57,590 bases of DNA, from contig CABSIM010000010.1 of NCBI GenBank assembly GCA_902477765.1, positions 1 through 57,590 of the forward strand. Direction: 5' to 3'. The position numbers and the translations under genes were made by a program. This document shows, in pieces, positions 41,344 to 50,130 of the stretch. Under the pieces are notes generated by a model that searched no databases, had not been told where the DNA came from, and saw nothing but the letters and a program-made list of their open reading frames with translations. Source of the stretch: an uncultured Clostridiaceae bacterium (GTDB lineage: Bacteria; Bacillota; Clostridia; Lachnospirales; Lachnospiraceae). Numbering within the stretch: the stretch's first letter is position 1; each line of letters begins with the position of its first letter.

Positions 41344-41447
41344 TGCATGAAAAAAGCCGGAAAGGTTTCATCCGGCCGGATTCTGCAGTATAATGGGACT
41401 GCCGGGCGGCTGTACCGCCCGGAACAGAAGAATCGAGGTGTATCTGT

Positions 41448-41861
41448 ATGTGGCTGGTGTTTGCAGTTTTGTCGTCGGTATTTGCCGCGCTGACATCGAT
41501 CCTGGCAAAAGTGGGAATTGACGGCGTCAATTCCAACCTGGCGACAGCGCTCCGGACCGGCGTGGTCCTGGTGATGGCCTGGGGAATGGTATTTCTTACG
41601 GGAGCCCAGGGAGGGATCAGCCAGATCGGAAAAAAGAGCTGGCTGTTTCTGATCCTTTCGGGACTGGCCACGGGGGCATCCTGGCTCTGTTATTACAGAG
41701 CTCTGCAGATGGGAGAGGCGTCAAAGGTGGCGCCGGTGGACAAAATGAGCATCGTCATAACTCTGGTGCTGGCATTTGTCTTCCTCCATGAGCCGTTTAC
41801 GTCAAAATCCATCGCGGGATGCATCCTGATCGGAGCAGGAACCCTGCTGATGGTACTGTGA
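41448..41861 (+). CDS. EamA-type transporter, half-size
   Basis: A 137-residue membrane protein with about five helices, equal to one EamA repeat of the drug/metabolite transporter superfamily (AVLSSVFAALTSILAKVGID, SGLATGASWLCYYRALQMGE, PVDKMSIVITLVLAFVFLHE). Full EamA proteins have two such repeats, while half-size members work as dimers. The substrate is unknown. It is convergent with the response-regulator gene, with 26 bases between stops. Confidence 0.85.
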   Translation: MWLVFAVLSSVFAALTSILAKVGIDGVNSNLATALRTGVVLVMAWGMVFLTGAQGGISQIGKKSWLFLILSGLATGASWLCYYRALQMGEASKVAPVDKMSIVITLVLAFVFLHEPFTSKSIAGCILIGAGTLLMVL

Positions 41862-41887
41862 AGACAGGAGAACGTGTTCCTGCGCCT

Positions 41888-42571
41888 TTATATGCTGAAC
41901 CGGTATCCGCCCCCCCGTACAGTCAGGATATATCTTGGCTCCCCCGGGGAATCTTCGATTTTGCCCCGGAGACGGTTTACATAAACCATAATCGTATTGT
42001 CGTCCACCACATCGCTTCCCCACACCTGATCGTAAAGAAGTTCTCTGGTGAAAATCTGGCCCGGATGTTTCATGAACAGGAGCATGAGACCGGCTTCCTT
42101 GGCGGAAAAAACAAGCTCTCTGCCATTCTTGTAGAAGCGCATGGAGGCGGAATCATAGGAGAAAGGACCGCATTCCAGAACAGAACTGGATTCCAGAATC
42201 TGATTCTTGCTCCGGCGGATCATTGCCTTTACCTTGGCGCCCACCACAATGGCCCGGAAAGGCTTGGTGATATAATCATCTGCCCCCAGAGAAAGCCCGT
42301 ATACTGTGTCAAAATCTTCATTCCGGCCGCTGATGATCATGACCGGAGTCTGAATTCCCCGGCTGCGGATGCGCCGGATCACTTCAAATCCTTCCATATC
42401 CCCCAGCATGATATCCATCAGAATGGCGTCATAACTGTGAGAGAGAAGATCATTGAGGGCAGCCAGACCGCTGTCTGCGGCAGAGGTTTCCATACCATTG
42501 CTGTGCATGATTTTTTCCAGCAGTCTGCGGATTGCCGGGTCATCGTCTACGATTAATACTTTATCTGCCAT
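41888..42571 (-). CDS. OmpR/PhoB-family response regulator
   Basis: A 227-residue regulator with a receiver domain (acidic pocket VDDD near residues 8-11, phospho-acceptor Asp53 in LMDIM, Lys in YITKPF) and a C-terminal winged helix (ELVFSAKEAGLMLLFMKHPG, DNTIMVYVNRLRGKIE, ILTVRGGGYRFSI). It is divergent from the sensor kinase gene, with 120 bases between starts. Their combined target is probably the CitMHS transporter gene behind the kinase. Confidence 0.93.
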   Translation of the reverse strand: MADKVLIVDDDPAIRRLLEKIMHSNGMETSAADSGLAALNDLLSHSYDAILMDIMLGDMEGFEVIRRIRSRGIQTPVMIISGRNEDFDTVYGLSLGADDYITKPFRAIVVGAKVKAMIRRSKNQILESSSVLECGPFSYDSASMRFYKNGRELVFSAKEAGLMLLFMKHPGQIFTRELLYDQVWGSDVVDDNTIMVYVNRLRGKIEDSPGEPRYILTVRGGGYRFSI

Positions 42572-42630
42572 ATTTTCCTCCCAATCAGCGGTATCGTGCC
42601 GGTAAAAACAGTTGTTCTCTGATGAATTTC

Positions 42631-42659
42631 ATTATAATATTAGGAGAGTCGGAAGTCAA
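42631..42659 (-). promoter_or_regulatory. Promoter of the response-regulator gene
   Basis: On the minus strand TTGACT (plus 42654-42659) and TATAAT (42631-42636) with a 17-base spacer. An overlapping TATAAT also exists on the plus strand (42633-42638), so the kinase promoter may overlap and compete. Confidence 0.7.
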
Positions 42660-42691
42660 TTTGCCTGTGGAATCTGAGAGGTTTTTTAGAG

Positions 42692-44869
42692 ATGAAGTCA
42701 CATTGGGACAAACGGAAAATAATCATATCTGCAGTGGCCGCGCTGGCGGCGGTTACAGTGGTATTCGGTTTTCTTGCGGAACGGATCTGGAAAAATTACC
42801 GGGACGCGGTGATCGGCCGCCAGAAGGAACAGATGCTTCTGACGGCGGAGTCCGTTGCCCGTACACTGGAAATATCGGTTCAGAGAAGTGCCGCCGATCT
42901 GGAGCGGTTCTGCATTCTGAGGCAGGAGGCTTACGGGAATCCGGACATGGAGGAAGTCAACAGGACTGTCATGCAGACTTATATTGACGAATATGAGAAC
43001 TTTGTAACCGGAACCATAATCGAGGGCCTGGACGGAACCGTGAAAGCCAACACCCAGGGCATAACAGCCGACCGGATTCTGGATGCAGACATGATAAGCG
43101 GCAGAGTGGAACTGGTACAGATTCTGGGTACAGACGGACGCGTGTATTTTCTGCTCCGTGAGCAGACGGACAGGGAGCGGGTGAGTCTGGTAATCGACGC
43201 GGACCGGTATTATCAGTCCCTTATTTCCGATATTCAGCTGGGAGAAAACGGCTACATCATGGTGAAAAATTCGGACGGCATCGTACTCATGCATCCGGCC
43301 AAGGAACAGATGGGCCGCAGCGCGGTGGAAGACCGGAAGGAACTGTATCATGTATACGACCTGTCCAGTCTGGAAGACATGCTGGAAGAACAGTATCAGG
43401 GAAAAACCGGGGTGCAGGAATATGACTCCTACTGGTGGCAGGACCCGGAGCTGCCCAGAGTGAAAAAAATATCGGCCTATACTCCCGCCGCGATCGGTGA
43501 GGATTTTCTGATCATCAGCGCCGTGACGGACTATGATGATATCTATGTGCCTGTGCTTCAGGGATTTCAGAGTATTATTGTGGTGATGGTTCTGCTGTTT
43601 GCAGCCATTGCGGGAGTCATGGGCATCTGTTTCCGCCTGACCTTCCAGAGGCAGAAAGACTCAGAGGAGATTGCGTACCTGAGAGACCTGAATGACATTC
43701 TGCAGAGAATGAAGCGGAGCGAGGAAACCATTGCCCATCAGCAGCGGCTCCAGATCATGGGAACCATGACGGGAGGAATTGCCCATGAATTCAACAATCT
43801 GCTTACGCCCATCATGGGGTATGCAGATCTTCTGATGGCGGAATTCCCGGAAGACTCGGAAGAGTATGACAGTGTTTCAGAAATCTATGATGCGGCGGAC
43901 AAGGCAAAAGAGATCATACAGCAGCTTTCCGCCCTGAGCCGCAGAAATATGGAAACGGCATTTAAGGAACTTTCCATGAAGACCGTGATTGTCCGGGCGG
44001 CAAAAATGGTCCGCTCCGTCTGTCCGGTCAATATTCATCTTTCGGAGGATCTGGGAGAGGGCCTGAATATTCTGGGAAATCAGACGCAGATCAATCAGGT
44101 GATTCTGAATATCTGCGTGAATGCCATACATGCCATCGGAGAACGGGAGGGCACCATCTGCATCCGCATCCGCCCGGTAGAAAGCGGAGAACTGGCAGAA
44201 AGGCACCAGCTGGCGGAAATTCCGGGACCGTGGAAACGGTTTGCCCGGGTTGATATTGAGGATAACGGATGCGGCATGACCAGGGAAGTACTGGATCAGA
44301 TTTTTGATCCGTTCTTTACCACAAAAAAGAACGGAAAAGGAACCGGTCTGGGACTTGCGCTGGTGGAGCAGATCGTAAGCTCTCATAAAGGCTATATATT
44401 TGCGGAAAGCACACCTGGAGAGGGAAGCGTCTTCCATATTTATTTTCCTGTGCTGGAGGAAAGCGGAGAAATTCAGGAGACGGGAACGGAACTGAAACAC
44501 AGCGTGCTTGTGGTTCACAGCAGCGCCAAGGTGCTCCGGCTCCTGGAAAGAAACTTCAGCAAAATCGGAATTTCCATGACAGGCTGCATGAACTTTGAGG
44601 ATGCGGCGGAGGCTCTGACAAAAAGCCGGTTTGAAATCACGGCGGCGGAAGAATATGTGGACGGTAAAGGCGCAGTGGACTTTTTCATGTCGGAAAAAGG
44701 AAACGATAAGGATATGATCCGTGTCGTGATCGCAGACCGGGTAAGCCGGGAAATCCTGGAAGCCCAGCAGCGGGAGATCATTGACGGATATGCGGAGACT
44801 CCGGTTTCCGTTCCGGGAATTCTGGCGGCAGCACGGTGGAAAAAAAGTCTCAGGCTGCCGATATCTTAA
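42692..44869 (+). CDS. Sensor histidine kinase with dCache-type domain and degenerate receiver-like tail
   Basis: A 725-residue kinase. TM1 is near residues 10-28 and TM2 near 290-314. Between them an extracellular dCache-like sensor ends with QLGENGYIMVKNSDGIVLMH. The phospho-acceptor is His365 (GGIAHEFNNLLTP). The ATPase has the N-box NICVNAIHA, G1 DNGCGM, FDPFFTTKK and G2 GKGTGLGL. Residues about 605-725 look like a receiver fold (HSVLVVHSSAKVLRLLERNF) but lack the acidic phospho-site. dCache kinases often sense small carboxylates or amino acids. The next gene is a citrate-type transporter, which suggests di- or tricarboxylate sensing. Confidence 0.88.
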   Translation: MKSHWDKRKIIISAVAALAAVTVVFGFLAERIWKNYRDAVIGRQKEQMLLTAESVARTLEISVQRSAADLERFCILRQEAYGNPDMEEVNRTVMQTYIDEYENFVTGTIIEGLDGTVKANTQGITADRILDADMISGRVELVQILGTDGRVYFLLREQTDRERVSLVIDADRYYQSLISDIQLGENGYIMVKNSDGIVLMHPAKEQMGRSAVEDRKELYHVYDLSSLEDMLEEQYQGKTGVQEYDSYWWQDPELPRVKKISAYTPAAIGEDFLIISAVTDYDDIYVPVLQGFQSIIVVMVLLFAAIAGVMGICFRLTFQRQKDSEEIAYLRDLNDILQRMKRSEETIAHQQRLQIMGTMTGGIAHEFNNLLTPIMGYADLLMAEFPEDSEEYDSVSEIYDAADKAKEIIQQLSALSRRNMETAFKELSMKTVIVRAAKMVRSVCPVNIHLSEDLGEGLNILGNQTQINQVILNICVNAIHAIGEREGTICIRIRPVESGELAERHQLAEIPGPWKRFARVDIEDNGCGMTREVLDQIFDPFFTTKKNGKGTGLGLALVEQIVSSHKGYIFAESTPGEGSVFHIYFPVLEESGEIQETGTELKHSVLVVHSSAKVLRLLERNFSKIGISMTGCMNFEDAAEALTKSRFEITAAEEYVDGKGAVDFFMSEKGNDKDMIRVVIADRVSREILEAQQREIIDGYAETPVSVPGILAAARWKKSLRLPIS

Positions 44870-44875
44870 TAAAAA

Positions 44876-44902
44876 TTAAGAAAACGCAGGGGCAATATTA
44901 AG
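44876..44902 (+). promoter_or_regulatory. Possible response-regulator box before the citrate-type transporter gene
   Basis: Two TTAAG direct repeats (44876-44880 and 44898-44902) start 22 bases apart, i.e. two turns of 11 bases, as OmpR/PhoB proteins often use. They lie upstream of a TACAAT -10-like box that has no good -35, fitting an activator-dependent promoter. This rests on spacing only. Confidence 0.4.
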
Positions 44903-44962
44903 GTTCCCCCTCTACAATCGGAATCAGTCAATAAAAGAATCTGATCAAGGGGGTATCTGATG

Positions 44963-46294
44963 ATGAGTGAGCTTATGCTTGCACTGATGGGATTTGCGAC
45001 AATTCTGGCGATTATTTTCCTGCTTCTCAAAAACTGGACGGTTCCGGCCCTGGCCTTTGCGGGTGTCACAACGGTAACGGTGCTTGTGCTGATCCTGACA
45101 GGAACCTTTTCCGTTGCGGAAATGGGTGACTACATAGAGGCCGGAGTGGCAGGCGTATATTCCACCGCAGCACTTTTTATTTTTTCCGTGCTGTTTTTCG
45201 GAATCATGAATGACGCGGGAATGTTTGACCGTATTATCAATGTCCTGATGAAACGGGTGGGCAGCAGCGTGGTGGGCGTCTGTGTGATGACCTGCATCAT
45301 TGCCATGATCGGCCATCTGGATGGCGGCGGTGCTTCCACATTCCTGATCACCATTCCGGCCATGCTTCCGGTGTTCAAAAAGCTGAAAATGCGTCCCACC
45401 ATTCTGCTTCTGATCTGCATTACGGCCATGGGTGTTATGAACCTGCTTCCCTGGGGCGGTCCTACCATGAGAACGGCTTCCGTGCTGGGAATCGAAGCCA
45501 ATGCATTGTGGCTTGAGCTGATCCCCATGCAGATCGTGGGTATTCTGCTGTCTCTGGCAACCGCTGTTTTCTGGGGCTTTGTGGAGAAAAAGCAGGGCGC
45601 CGGCCTGGGGAGCACCCGCCAGGTGGACTACGGCGAAGGCGATGAGCATGTCCCCACGGAAAATGAGAAAAATGAACTGGCCAGACCGAAGATGTTCTGG
45701 TTCAATATCATTCTTACTCTTGCAGTGGTCATTGCACTCGTATTTGTAAAGGTTCCGGCCTATTATACCTTTATGGTGGGCTGTGTTCTGGCCCTTTTTG
45801 CAAACTATCCGGGGGCAAAGCAGCAGAAGAAGATCATCAATTCTCATGCGGCTCCGGCCCTGATGATGGCTTCCACGATTCTGGCAGCCGGCGTATTTCT
45901 GGGCGTGCTGGAGGAAAGCGGCATCATGGATCAGATGGCCATGGTACTGGCATCCTTTATACCGGTCTCCATGGGAAAATATCTTCCTGTCATTATCGGA
46001 GTGCTTTCTGCTCCTCTTGGACTGGTATTCTGTACGGATTCCTTCTTTTACGGACTTCTGCCCATTCTTATTCAGGTGGGGGCTCAGTTCGGAGTGGATC
46101 CGATGCACATCGGCATCTCCATGGTGGTGTGCAAGAACTTTGCCACATTCATCAGCCCGGTGGTTCCGGCCACATTCCTGGGCGTGGGCCTTGCAGGGGT
46201 GGAGATCAAGGATCACATCAGAACCAGCTTCCTGTGGATCTGGGTGCTCAGCATCATCTGCCTGTTTGCGGGACTTTTCATGGGAATTATTTAA
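44963..46294 (+). CDS. CitMHS family citrate:cation symporter
   Basis: A 443-residue transporter with about twelve helices of the CitMHS/ArsB-NhaD superfamily. Characteristic parts are FGIMNDAGMFDRII, MIGHLDGGGASTFLITIPAM, NLLPWGGPTMRTASVLGIE and near the end the second signature VVCKNFATFISPVVPATFLG. Members carry citrate complexed with magnesium, calcium or iron, or protonated forms. ATGATG at 44960 offers two starts, with AAGGGGG upstream. It lies behind the sensor kinase and in front of a terminator, so it is the likely output of the two-component system. Confidence 0.9.
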   Translation: MSELMLALMGFATILAIIFLLLKNWTVPALAFAGVTTVTVLVLILTGTFSVAEMGDYIEAGVAGVYSTAALFIFSVLFFGIMNDAGMFDRIINVLMKRVGSSVVGVCVMTCIIAMIGHLDGGGASTFLITIPAMLPVFKKLKMRPTILLLICITAMGVMNLLPWGGPTMRTASVLGIEANALWLELIPMQIVGILLSLATAVFWGFVEKKQGAGLGSTRQVDYGEGDEHVPTENEKNELARPKMFWFNIILTLAVVIALVFVKVPAYYTFMVGCVLALFANYPGAKQQKKIINSHAAPALMMASTILAAGVFLGVLEESGIMDQMAMVLASFIPVSMGKYLPVIIGVLSAPLGLVFCTDSFFYGLLPILIQVGAQFGVDPMHIGISMVVCKNFATFISPVVPATFLGVGLAGVEIKDHIRTSFLWIWVLSIICLFAGLFMGII

Positions 46295-46326
46295 ACAGAT
46301 TTCTGTTTCATGAGAAGAAGCAGAAG

Positions 46327-46375
46327 GGGAGACACCGTATCACGTCATCGGGACGGGAGGCGTCTCCCTTTTTCT
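46327..46375 (+). terminator. Terminator after the CitMHS gene
   Basis: GGGAGAC (46327-46333) pairs with GTCTCCC (46362-46368), with further pairing inside, followed by TTTTTC. Confidence 0.75.
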
Positions 46376-46581
46376 GTATTCCGGACCGCACAGGAGAACT
46401 GCGGGAACGGGCCTTCAGGGAAGCCGTTTTCCATGCTTCTTCAGGAAATATCTCCGGAAAGAATGCAGAACCGCAGAAAAAGGAAGAATATTTGAAACAG
46501 CCGGTTTCATAAAAAGTGTTTTCATGTTACACTAATTGGGCAAAATACAGGCAATGCCGGATATACATCGGAGGATGAAAC

Positions 46582-48012
46582 ATGACAATCATCAAGGCAG
46601 TCTATAATCTTCTGTGGGGGGACCTGGTTCAGATTCCCTTATATGGAGGAAGTACCCTGGGATTATCCCTGCTGGTTATGATTCTGGTTCCTGCGGGAAT
46701 CTACTTTACTGTCCGGACACGGTTTCTGCCGTTCCTCATGTTCCCTGAAATGCTCAGGGTGACGCTGGAAAGCAATAAAAAGACCAATCACACCGGAATC
46801 TCCGGTCTTCAGGCCCTGATCGTATCCACAGCCTGCCGCGTGGGAATGGGAAACCTGGTGGGGGTGGTTGCGGCCATTTCCGCGGGAGGTGCAGGCGCCC
46901 TGTTCTGGATGTGGCTGATGGCTCTGCTGGGATCTTCCACAGCGTATATTGAAGCAACGCTGGCCCAGCTGTATAAAGAGAAGGATCCGCTGTACGGAGG
47001 ATACCGGGGCGGTCCCGCCTATTACCTTCACGCTCTGGCCGTAAGAAGGGGGAGCAGAAGAAAACACACGGTTCTGGCATCCCTGTTTGCTGTTTCCGGC
47101 CTGATCTGCTGGTGCGGCATCAGCCAGGTCACGGCCAATTCCATTTCGGCCTCATTTGAAAATGCTTTTCATATTCCGCCCCTGTATTCCACGGTTATCC
47201 TTGTGCTGCTGGCGGCAGTGGTGGTACTGAGAAAAAATGCCACTGTCAGGGTGCTGGATCTCATGGTTCCGGTCATGGCTGCATGTTATTTCTTCCTTTC
47301 GGTTTATATCATTGTGAAAAATGCGGGGCAGCTTCCCGGTGTTTTTCAGAGGATCTTTTCCGAGGCATTCGGACTGCGTCAGGCCGTGGGCGGAGGCATC
47401 GGCGCGGTCATCATGAACGGAGCCAAAAGAGGACTTTTTTCCAATGAGGCAGGATCCGGCTCGGCCCCCTGTGCCGCGGCGGCGGCGGACGTCAGCCATC
47501 CGGCCAAGGAAGGACTTTTACAGGCTCTGGGCGTGTTTATCGATACCATCATTCTCTGCAGCTGTACCGCCATGATCATGCTGCTGACTCCCGAAGAACT
47601 CACAGGCGGGCTGGAGGGCATGGACCTGCTCCAGACAGCCATGAGATACCATCTGGGTGAATGGGGAGTGATTTTTATAGCCGTTATTTTATGGCTGTTC
47701 AGTTTTTCCACTTTCCTGGGGATCCTGTTTTATGCCAGATCCAACGTGGCTTATCTGTTCGGCGATAACTGGACTGCCCAGACCCTCTATAAGATCCTGG
47801 CCCTGGCCATGCTGTTTGTGGGCGGACTGGCCGCCTATCAGTTTGTCTGGGATCTGGGGGACGTGGGAGTCGGCCTTATGACGGTATTCAATATGGCGGC
47901 CCTGGTTCCCATGGCACCGGAGGCGCTCCGGTCTCTGAAGGACTATAAAGAGAACGAAATGAGAAAGGCACGGGCATCCTTACGGAAAGGCAGGTCCGTG
48001 TCCGGGGAATAA
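46582..48012 (+). CDS. Alanine/glycine:cation symporter (AGCS) family protein
   Basis: A 476-residue AGCS transporter. Diagnostic parts are GISGLQALIVSTACRVGMGN, GLFSNEAGSGSAPCAAAAAD (the family signature with Asn-Glu-Ala-Gly) and LFSFSTFLGILFYARSNV. These carriers import alanine, glycine or sometimes glutamine with Na+ or H+. GGAGGATGAAAC precedes ATG 46582. It stands alone and no obvious regulatory element was identified upstream. Confidence 0.92.
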   Translation: MTIIKAVYNLLWGDLVQIPLYGGSTLGLSLLVMILVPAGIYFTVRTRFLPFLMFPEMLRVTLESNKKTNHTGISGLQALIVSTACRVGMGNLVGVVAAISAGGAGALFWMWLMALLGSSTAYIEATLAQLYKEKDPLYGGYRGGPAYYLHALAVRRGSRRKHTVLASLFAVSGLICWCGISQVTANSISASFENAFHIPPLYSTVILVLLAAVVVLRKNATVRVLDLMVPVMAACYFFLSVYIIVKNAGQLPGVFQRIFSEAFGLRQAVGGGIGAVIMNGAKRGLFSNEAGSGSAPCAAAAADVSHPAKEGLLQALGVFIDTIILCSCTAMIMLLTPEELTGGLEGMDLLQTAMRYHLGEWGVIFIAVILWLFSFSTFLGILFYARSNVAYLFGDNWTAQTLYKILALAMLFVGGLAAYQFVWDLGDVGVGLMTVFNMAALVPMAPEALRSLKDYKENEMRKARASLRKGRSVSGE

Positions 48013-48109
48013 GAAACGAGAAAGAGGAGACAGAAAGTAAGAGACTCTGAAGAAATAAAAAAGGCATTTACCTGCCGGCGCATACGGGGGAGATGCCATG
48101 CAGTGGATG

Positions 48110-48160
48110 AGCCCGTCACCCTCTTGTAAGATAAGGGGAGGGACGGGCTTCCGCTTTTTG
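48110..48160 (+). terminator. Terminator after the AGCS gene
   Basis: AGCCCGTC pairs with GACGGGCT (48110-48117 and 48142-48149), with an inner CCCTC/GGGAG stem, followed by CCGCTTTTTG. It marks the border to the AT-rich island. Confidence 0.7.
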
Positions 48161-48390
48161 TCCGGGCGTGCCAGGTATTGCCATTTTGAAATAGGAAGGT
48201 GTGGTAAAATGTTTATGGAAAATTTGCAGAGAGCAGAAGCAGGAGACAGTGAAACGAGGGTGAATTTGATAAAATTAAGTTGGAACAGATATGGCATATC
48301 AAAGACGTAAGAAGAAAACAAGGATTTTAGAGAGTCAATGTGAGTTTAAGATTGAGAAAAAATAATTCTTAATAATATGTGGTGAGAGCA

Positions 48391-49218
48391 ATGAAAGTAA
48401 TTTTAAGCCGTAAAGGATTTGACAGTGCTAATGGGGGGATCATGAGCCCTATTTTTGAAGATGGGACAATGCTTTCATTCCCTATACCAAGTAAAGATGT
48501 GGAGAAGGACAACATTCGGTATGATGAGTTGTTTTGTAATGGAATCTGTCTGAAAACTCTTCTGAATGCGTTTGGATATCGGGGAGCAGAACATTGTCAT
48601 TTGGATCCTGATTTGGTAAAAGGCAGAAGGCGGGAATTAATTCATGAGTGGGTACCGGCTTTTGGGCAGATTAATCAATCTGCAGTTTATTTAAAGAATC
48701 AGCATATTTCTGAAGGAGATTTATTCCTTTTCTTTGGTAACTTTCGCCATATAAAGCAGAGCCGAGGAAAGTATGAATATATTCGAAGAACGGTTAAAGC
48801 CAAGGAGACATATGTGGGAATGCCGCTGCAGGCGGTATGGGGATATTTACAGGTTGGGGACATCATCACTGAACCAGAAGAGCAAAAGAAGTTGTTCTGG
48901 CATCCGCATTCCTGTGATAAACGTATTTATGGAGAAAGGAATAATGTGATTTTTACGGCAAGAAAACAACTTTCCTTTGCTTCCGAAATGCCGGGCGCTG
49001 GTACATTTACGTATGATAAAAAGCGTGTGCTGACGATGCCGGGAAAATCAAAAGCAACCTGGAAATATTGCAGAGCCTATGCTGCCGATAACATTGAAAG
49101 TAATCGAAAGAATTCTGCGAAGGATATGGATAAAGGTGTCTATTATGCCGGAATCTGGCAGGAACTTGTCTTAAAAGAAAATAAGATTTCTGAAGAGTGG
49201 GCGAAATCATTATTTTAA
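48391..49218 (+). CDS. Nmad3-like putative nucleotide-modification protein
   Basis: A 275-residue protein matching the nucleotide-modification-associated domain 3 pattern: MKVILSRKGFDSANGGIMSP, LSFPIPSKD, HLDPDL, GDLFLFFGNFR and a late RVLTMPGKSKATWKYC. ATG 48391 was preferred over GTG 48379. Nmad proteins are found near phage and restriction-type genes and are predicted to act in hypermodification of DNA bases. The chemistry of Nmad3 is not established. The gene is more AT-rich than its neighbours, with no methyltransferase or nuclease gene nearby, so it appears to be an orphan of a transferred defence or phage locus. Confidence 0.75.
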   Translation: MKVILSRKGFDSANGGIMSPIFEDGTMLSFPIPSKDVEKDNIRYDELFCNGICLKTLLNAFGYRGAEHCHLDPDLVKGRRRELIHEWVPAFGQINQSAVYLKNQHISEGDLFLFFGNFRHIKQSRGKYEYIRRTVKAKETYVGMPLQAVWGYLQVGDIITEPEEQKKLFWHPHSCDKRIYGERNNVIFTARKQLSFASEMPGAGTFTYDKKRVLTMPGKSKATWKYCRAYAADNIESNRKNSAKDMDKGVYYAGIWQELVLKENKISEEWAKSLF

Positions 49219-49395
49219 TAAATTTGAAGTCTGGGATGTGGTACAGAGGCAGAGAAATGGATTTATGGGAGAAAGATACTTGTCAGATTAAATACTTAGG
49301 AACACTTTAATTTTCGATGGGTAATAATGTATTTACAGAAAATGTAAAGTGAATCCGAAGAATTAATCTTCCATATCGCAATTTGAGGATGTAAT
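49219..49395. other. AT-rich stretch without a credible gene
   Basis: About 180 AT-rich bases after the Nmad3-like gene contain stops in all frames. They are probably the degraded 5' part of the DUF4357 gene or spacer of the transferred island. Confidence 0.4.
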
Positions 49396-49667
49396 GCTGC
49401 CGGATATGCTGGAAATAATGGAAATTTTATTGTTAAAGCTGGAAGCACCATTTCTATAGATACTACACCCAGTTGTCAGCCGTCATATGTGGAAGCAAGA
49501 AAAATATTGATAGATAACGGGATTATTGCTGCTGGTGTTTTACTCGAGATTATGGTTTTGATAGTCCATCTGCAGCTGCCGGTGTTGTAGGAGGACGATC
49601 TGCTAACGGACGGAGAGAGTGGACAACACTGGATGGACGTCAGTATGGAAATGTGATAGGCCACTAA
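49396..49667 (+). pseudogene. DUF4357 domain remnant with frameshift
   Basis: One frame reads GYAGNNGNFIVKAGSTISID, TTPSCQPSYVEARKILIDN and GIIAAGV. After a run of four T at 49538-49541 the sense moves to another frame, FTRDYGFDSPSAAAGVVGGR and SANGRREWTTLDGRQYGN, ending at TAA 49665. Together they are a C-terminal DUF4357 domain, found in GIY-YIG or restriction-linked proteins. The loss of one T explains the shift. The N-terminal part is absent. Confidence 0.65.
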
Positions 49668-49911
49668 TCTTAAGGTACATAACATAGATAATTATTTTTA
49701 CTTAAATAGTTTTGCATTTTTTATTAATGATTAAGGATTCCACGGTATAGGAAAAAATGATTAAGTGTAACGAGGAAGATTTAGAATAATTTAATGAATA
49801 TTGTTGCTACCTTAAATCATAGATCTGGAATTCAGGTAAGAAGGCTACGGGCATATGCAGAAATAGCAGGAAACAGACCTGGCCAATAAAATATCTTATT
49901 TACATAAAAAC
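49668..49911. other. Gene-poor AT-rich stretch
   Basis: No convincing gene is seen. A 32-residue frame near 49795 (MNIVATLNHRSGIQVRRLRA, then YAEIAGNRPGQ) is basic and has no clear ribosome binding site; it may be debris. The terminator at 49912 follows. Confidence 0.4.
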
Positions 49912-49945
49912 TGCCGGGGATTCATCATCTTCCGGCATTTTTTTT
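49912..49945 (+). terminator. Terminator at the right end of the AT-rich island
   Basis: TGCCGG pairs with CCGGCA around a 14-base loop, followed by eight T. It separates island transcripts from clpB. Confidence 0.8.
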
Positions 49946-50043
49946 CAGCGGTCTGCATCATAGGGGCTGCGATTTAAAATATCTGCAGAGCTTTTCCGGT
50001 AAAAATCAGGTTTTTGCGGATTTCATGAAAATTTTTAAAAAAT

Positions 50044-50086
50044 TTAGCACTCGACTCTTGACAGTGCTAATAATAAGTGTTATAGT
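50044..50086 (+). promoter_or_regulatory. clpB promoter with CIRCE operator (HrcA)
   Basis: TTAGCACTC-N9-CAGTGCTAA (50044-50070) matches the CIRCE element with one arm base changed. It overlaps the -35 TTGACA (50058-50063) of a promoter whose -10 is TATAGT (50081-50086), 17-base spacer. HrcA bound here would block clpB until heat shock. No CtsR heptad was recognised. Confidence 0.88.
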
Positions 50087-50130
50087 TCGGATATAACAAA
50101 ATGACCCCTGCAATAAAGGAGGCTTGACTT

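Noticed and set aside
41081..41350. Ala/Met/Ile-rich frame overlapping the His/Cys tail of the DUF134-NifX gene
   Set aside because: It is the +1 shadow of the His-rich codons and extends through the terminator.
44945..46216. 423-codon open frame antisense to the CitMHS gene
   Set aside because: Shadow of a hydrophobic membrane-protein gene, very His/Gln-rich, no plausible start.
48098..48310. 70-codon frame upstream of the Nmad3-like gene
   Set aside because: It overlaps the AGCS terminator hairpin, changes composition midway and has no ribosome binding site.
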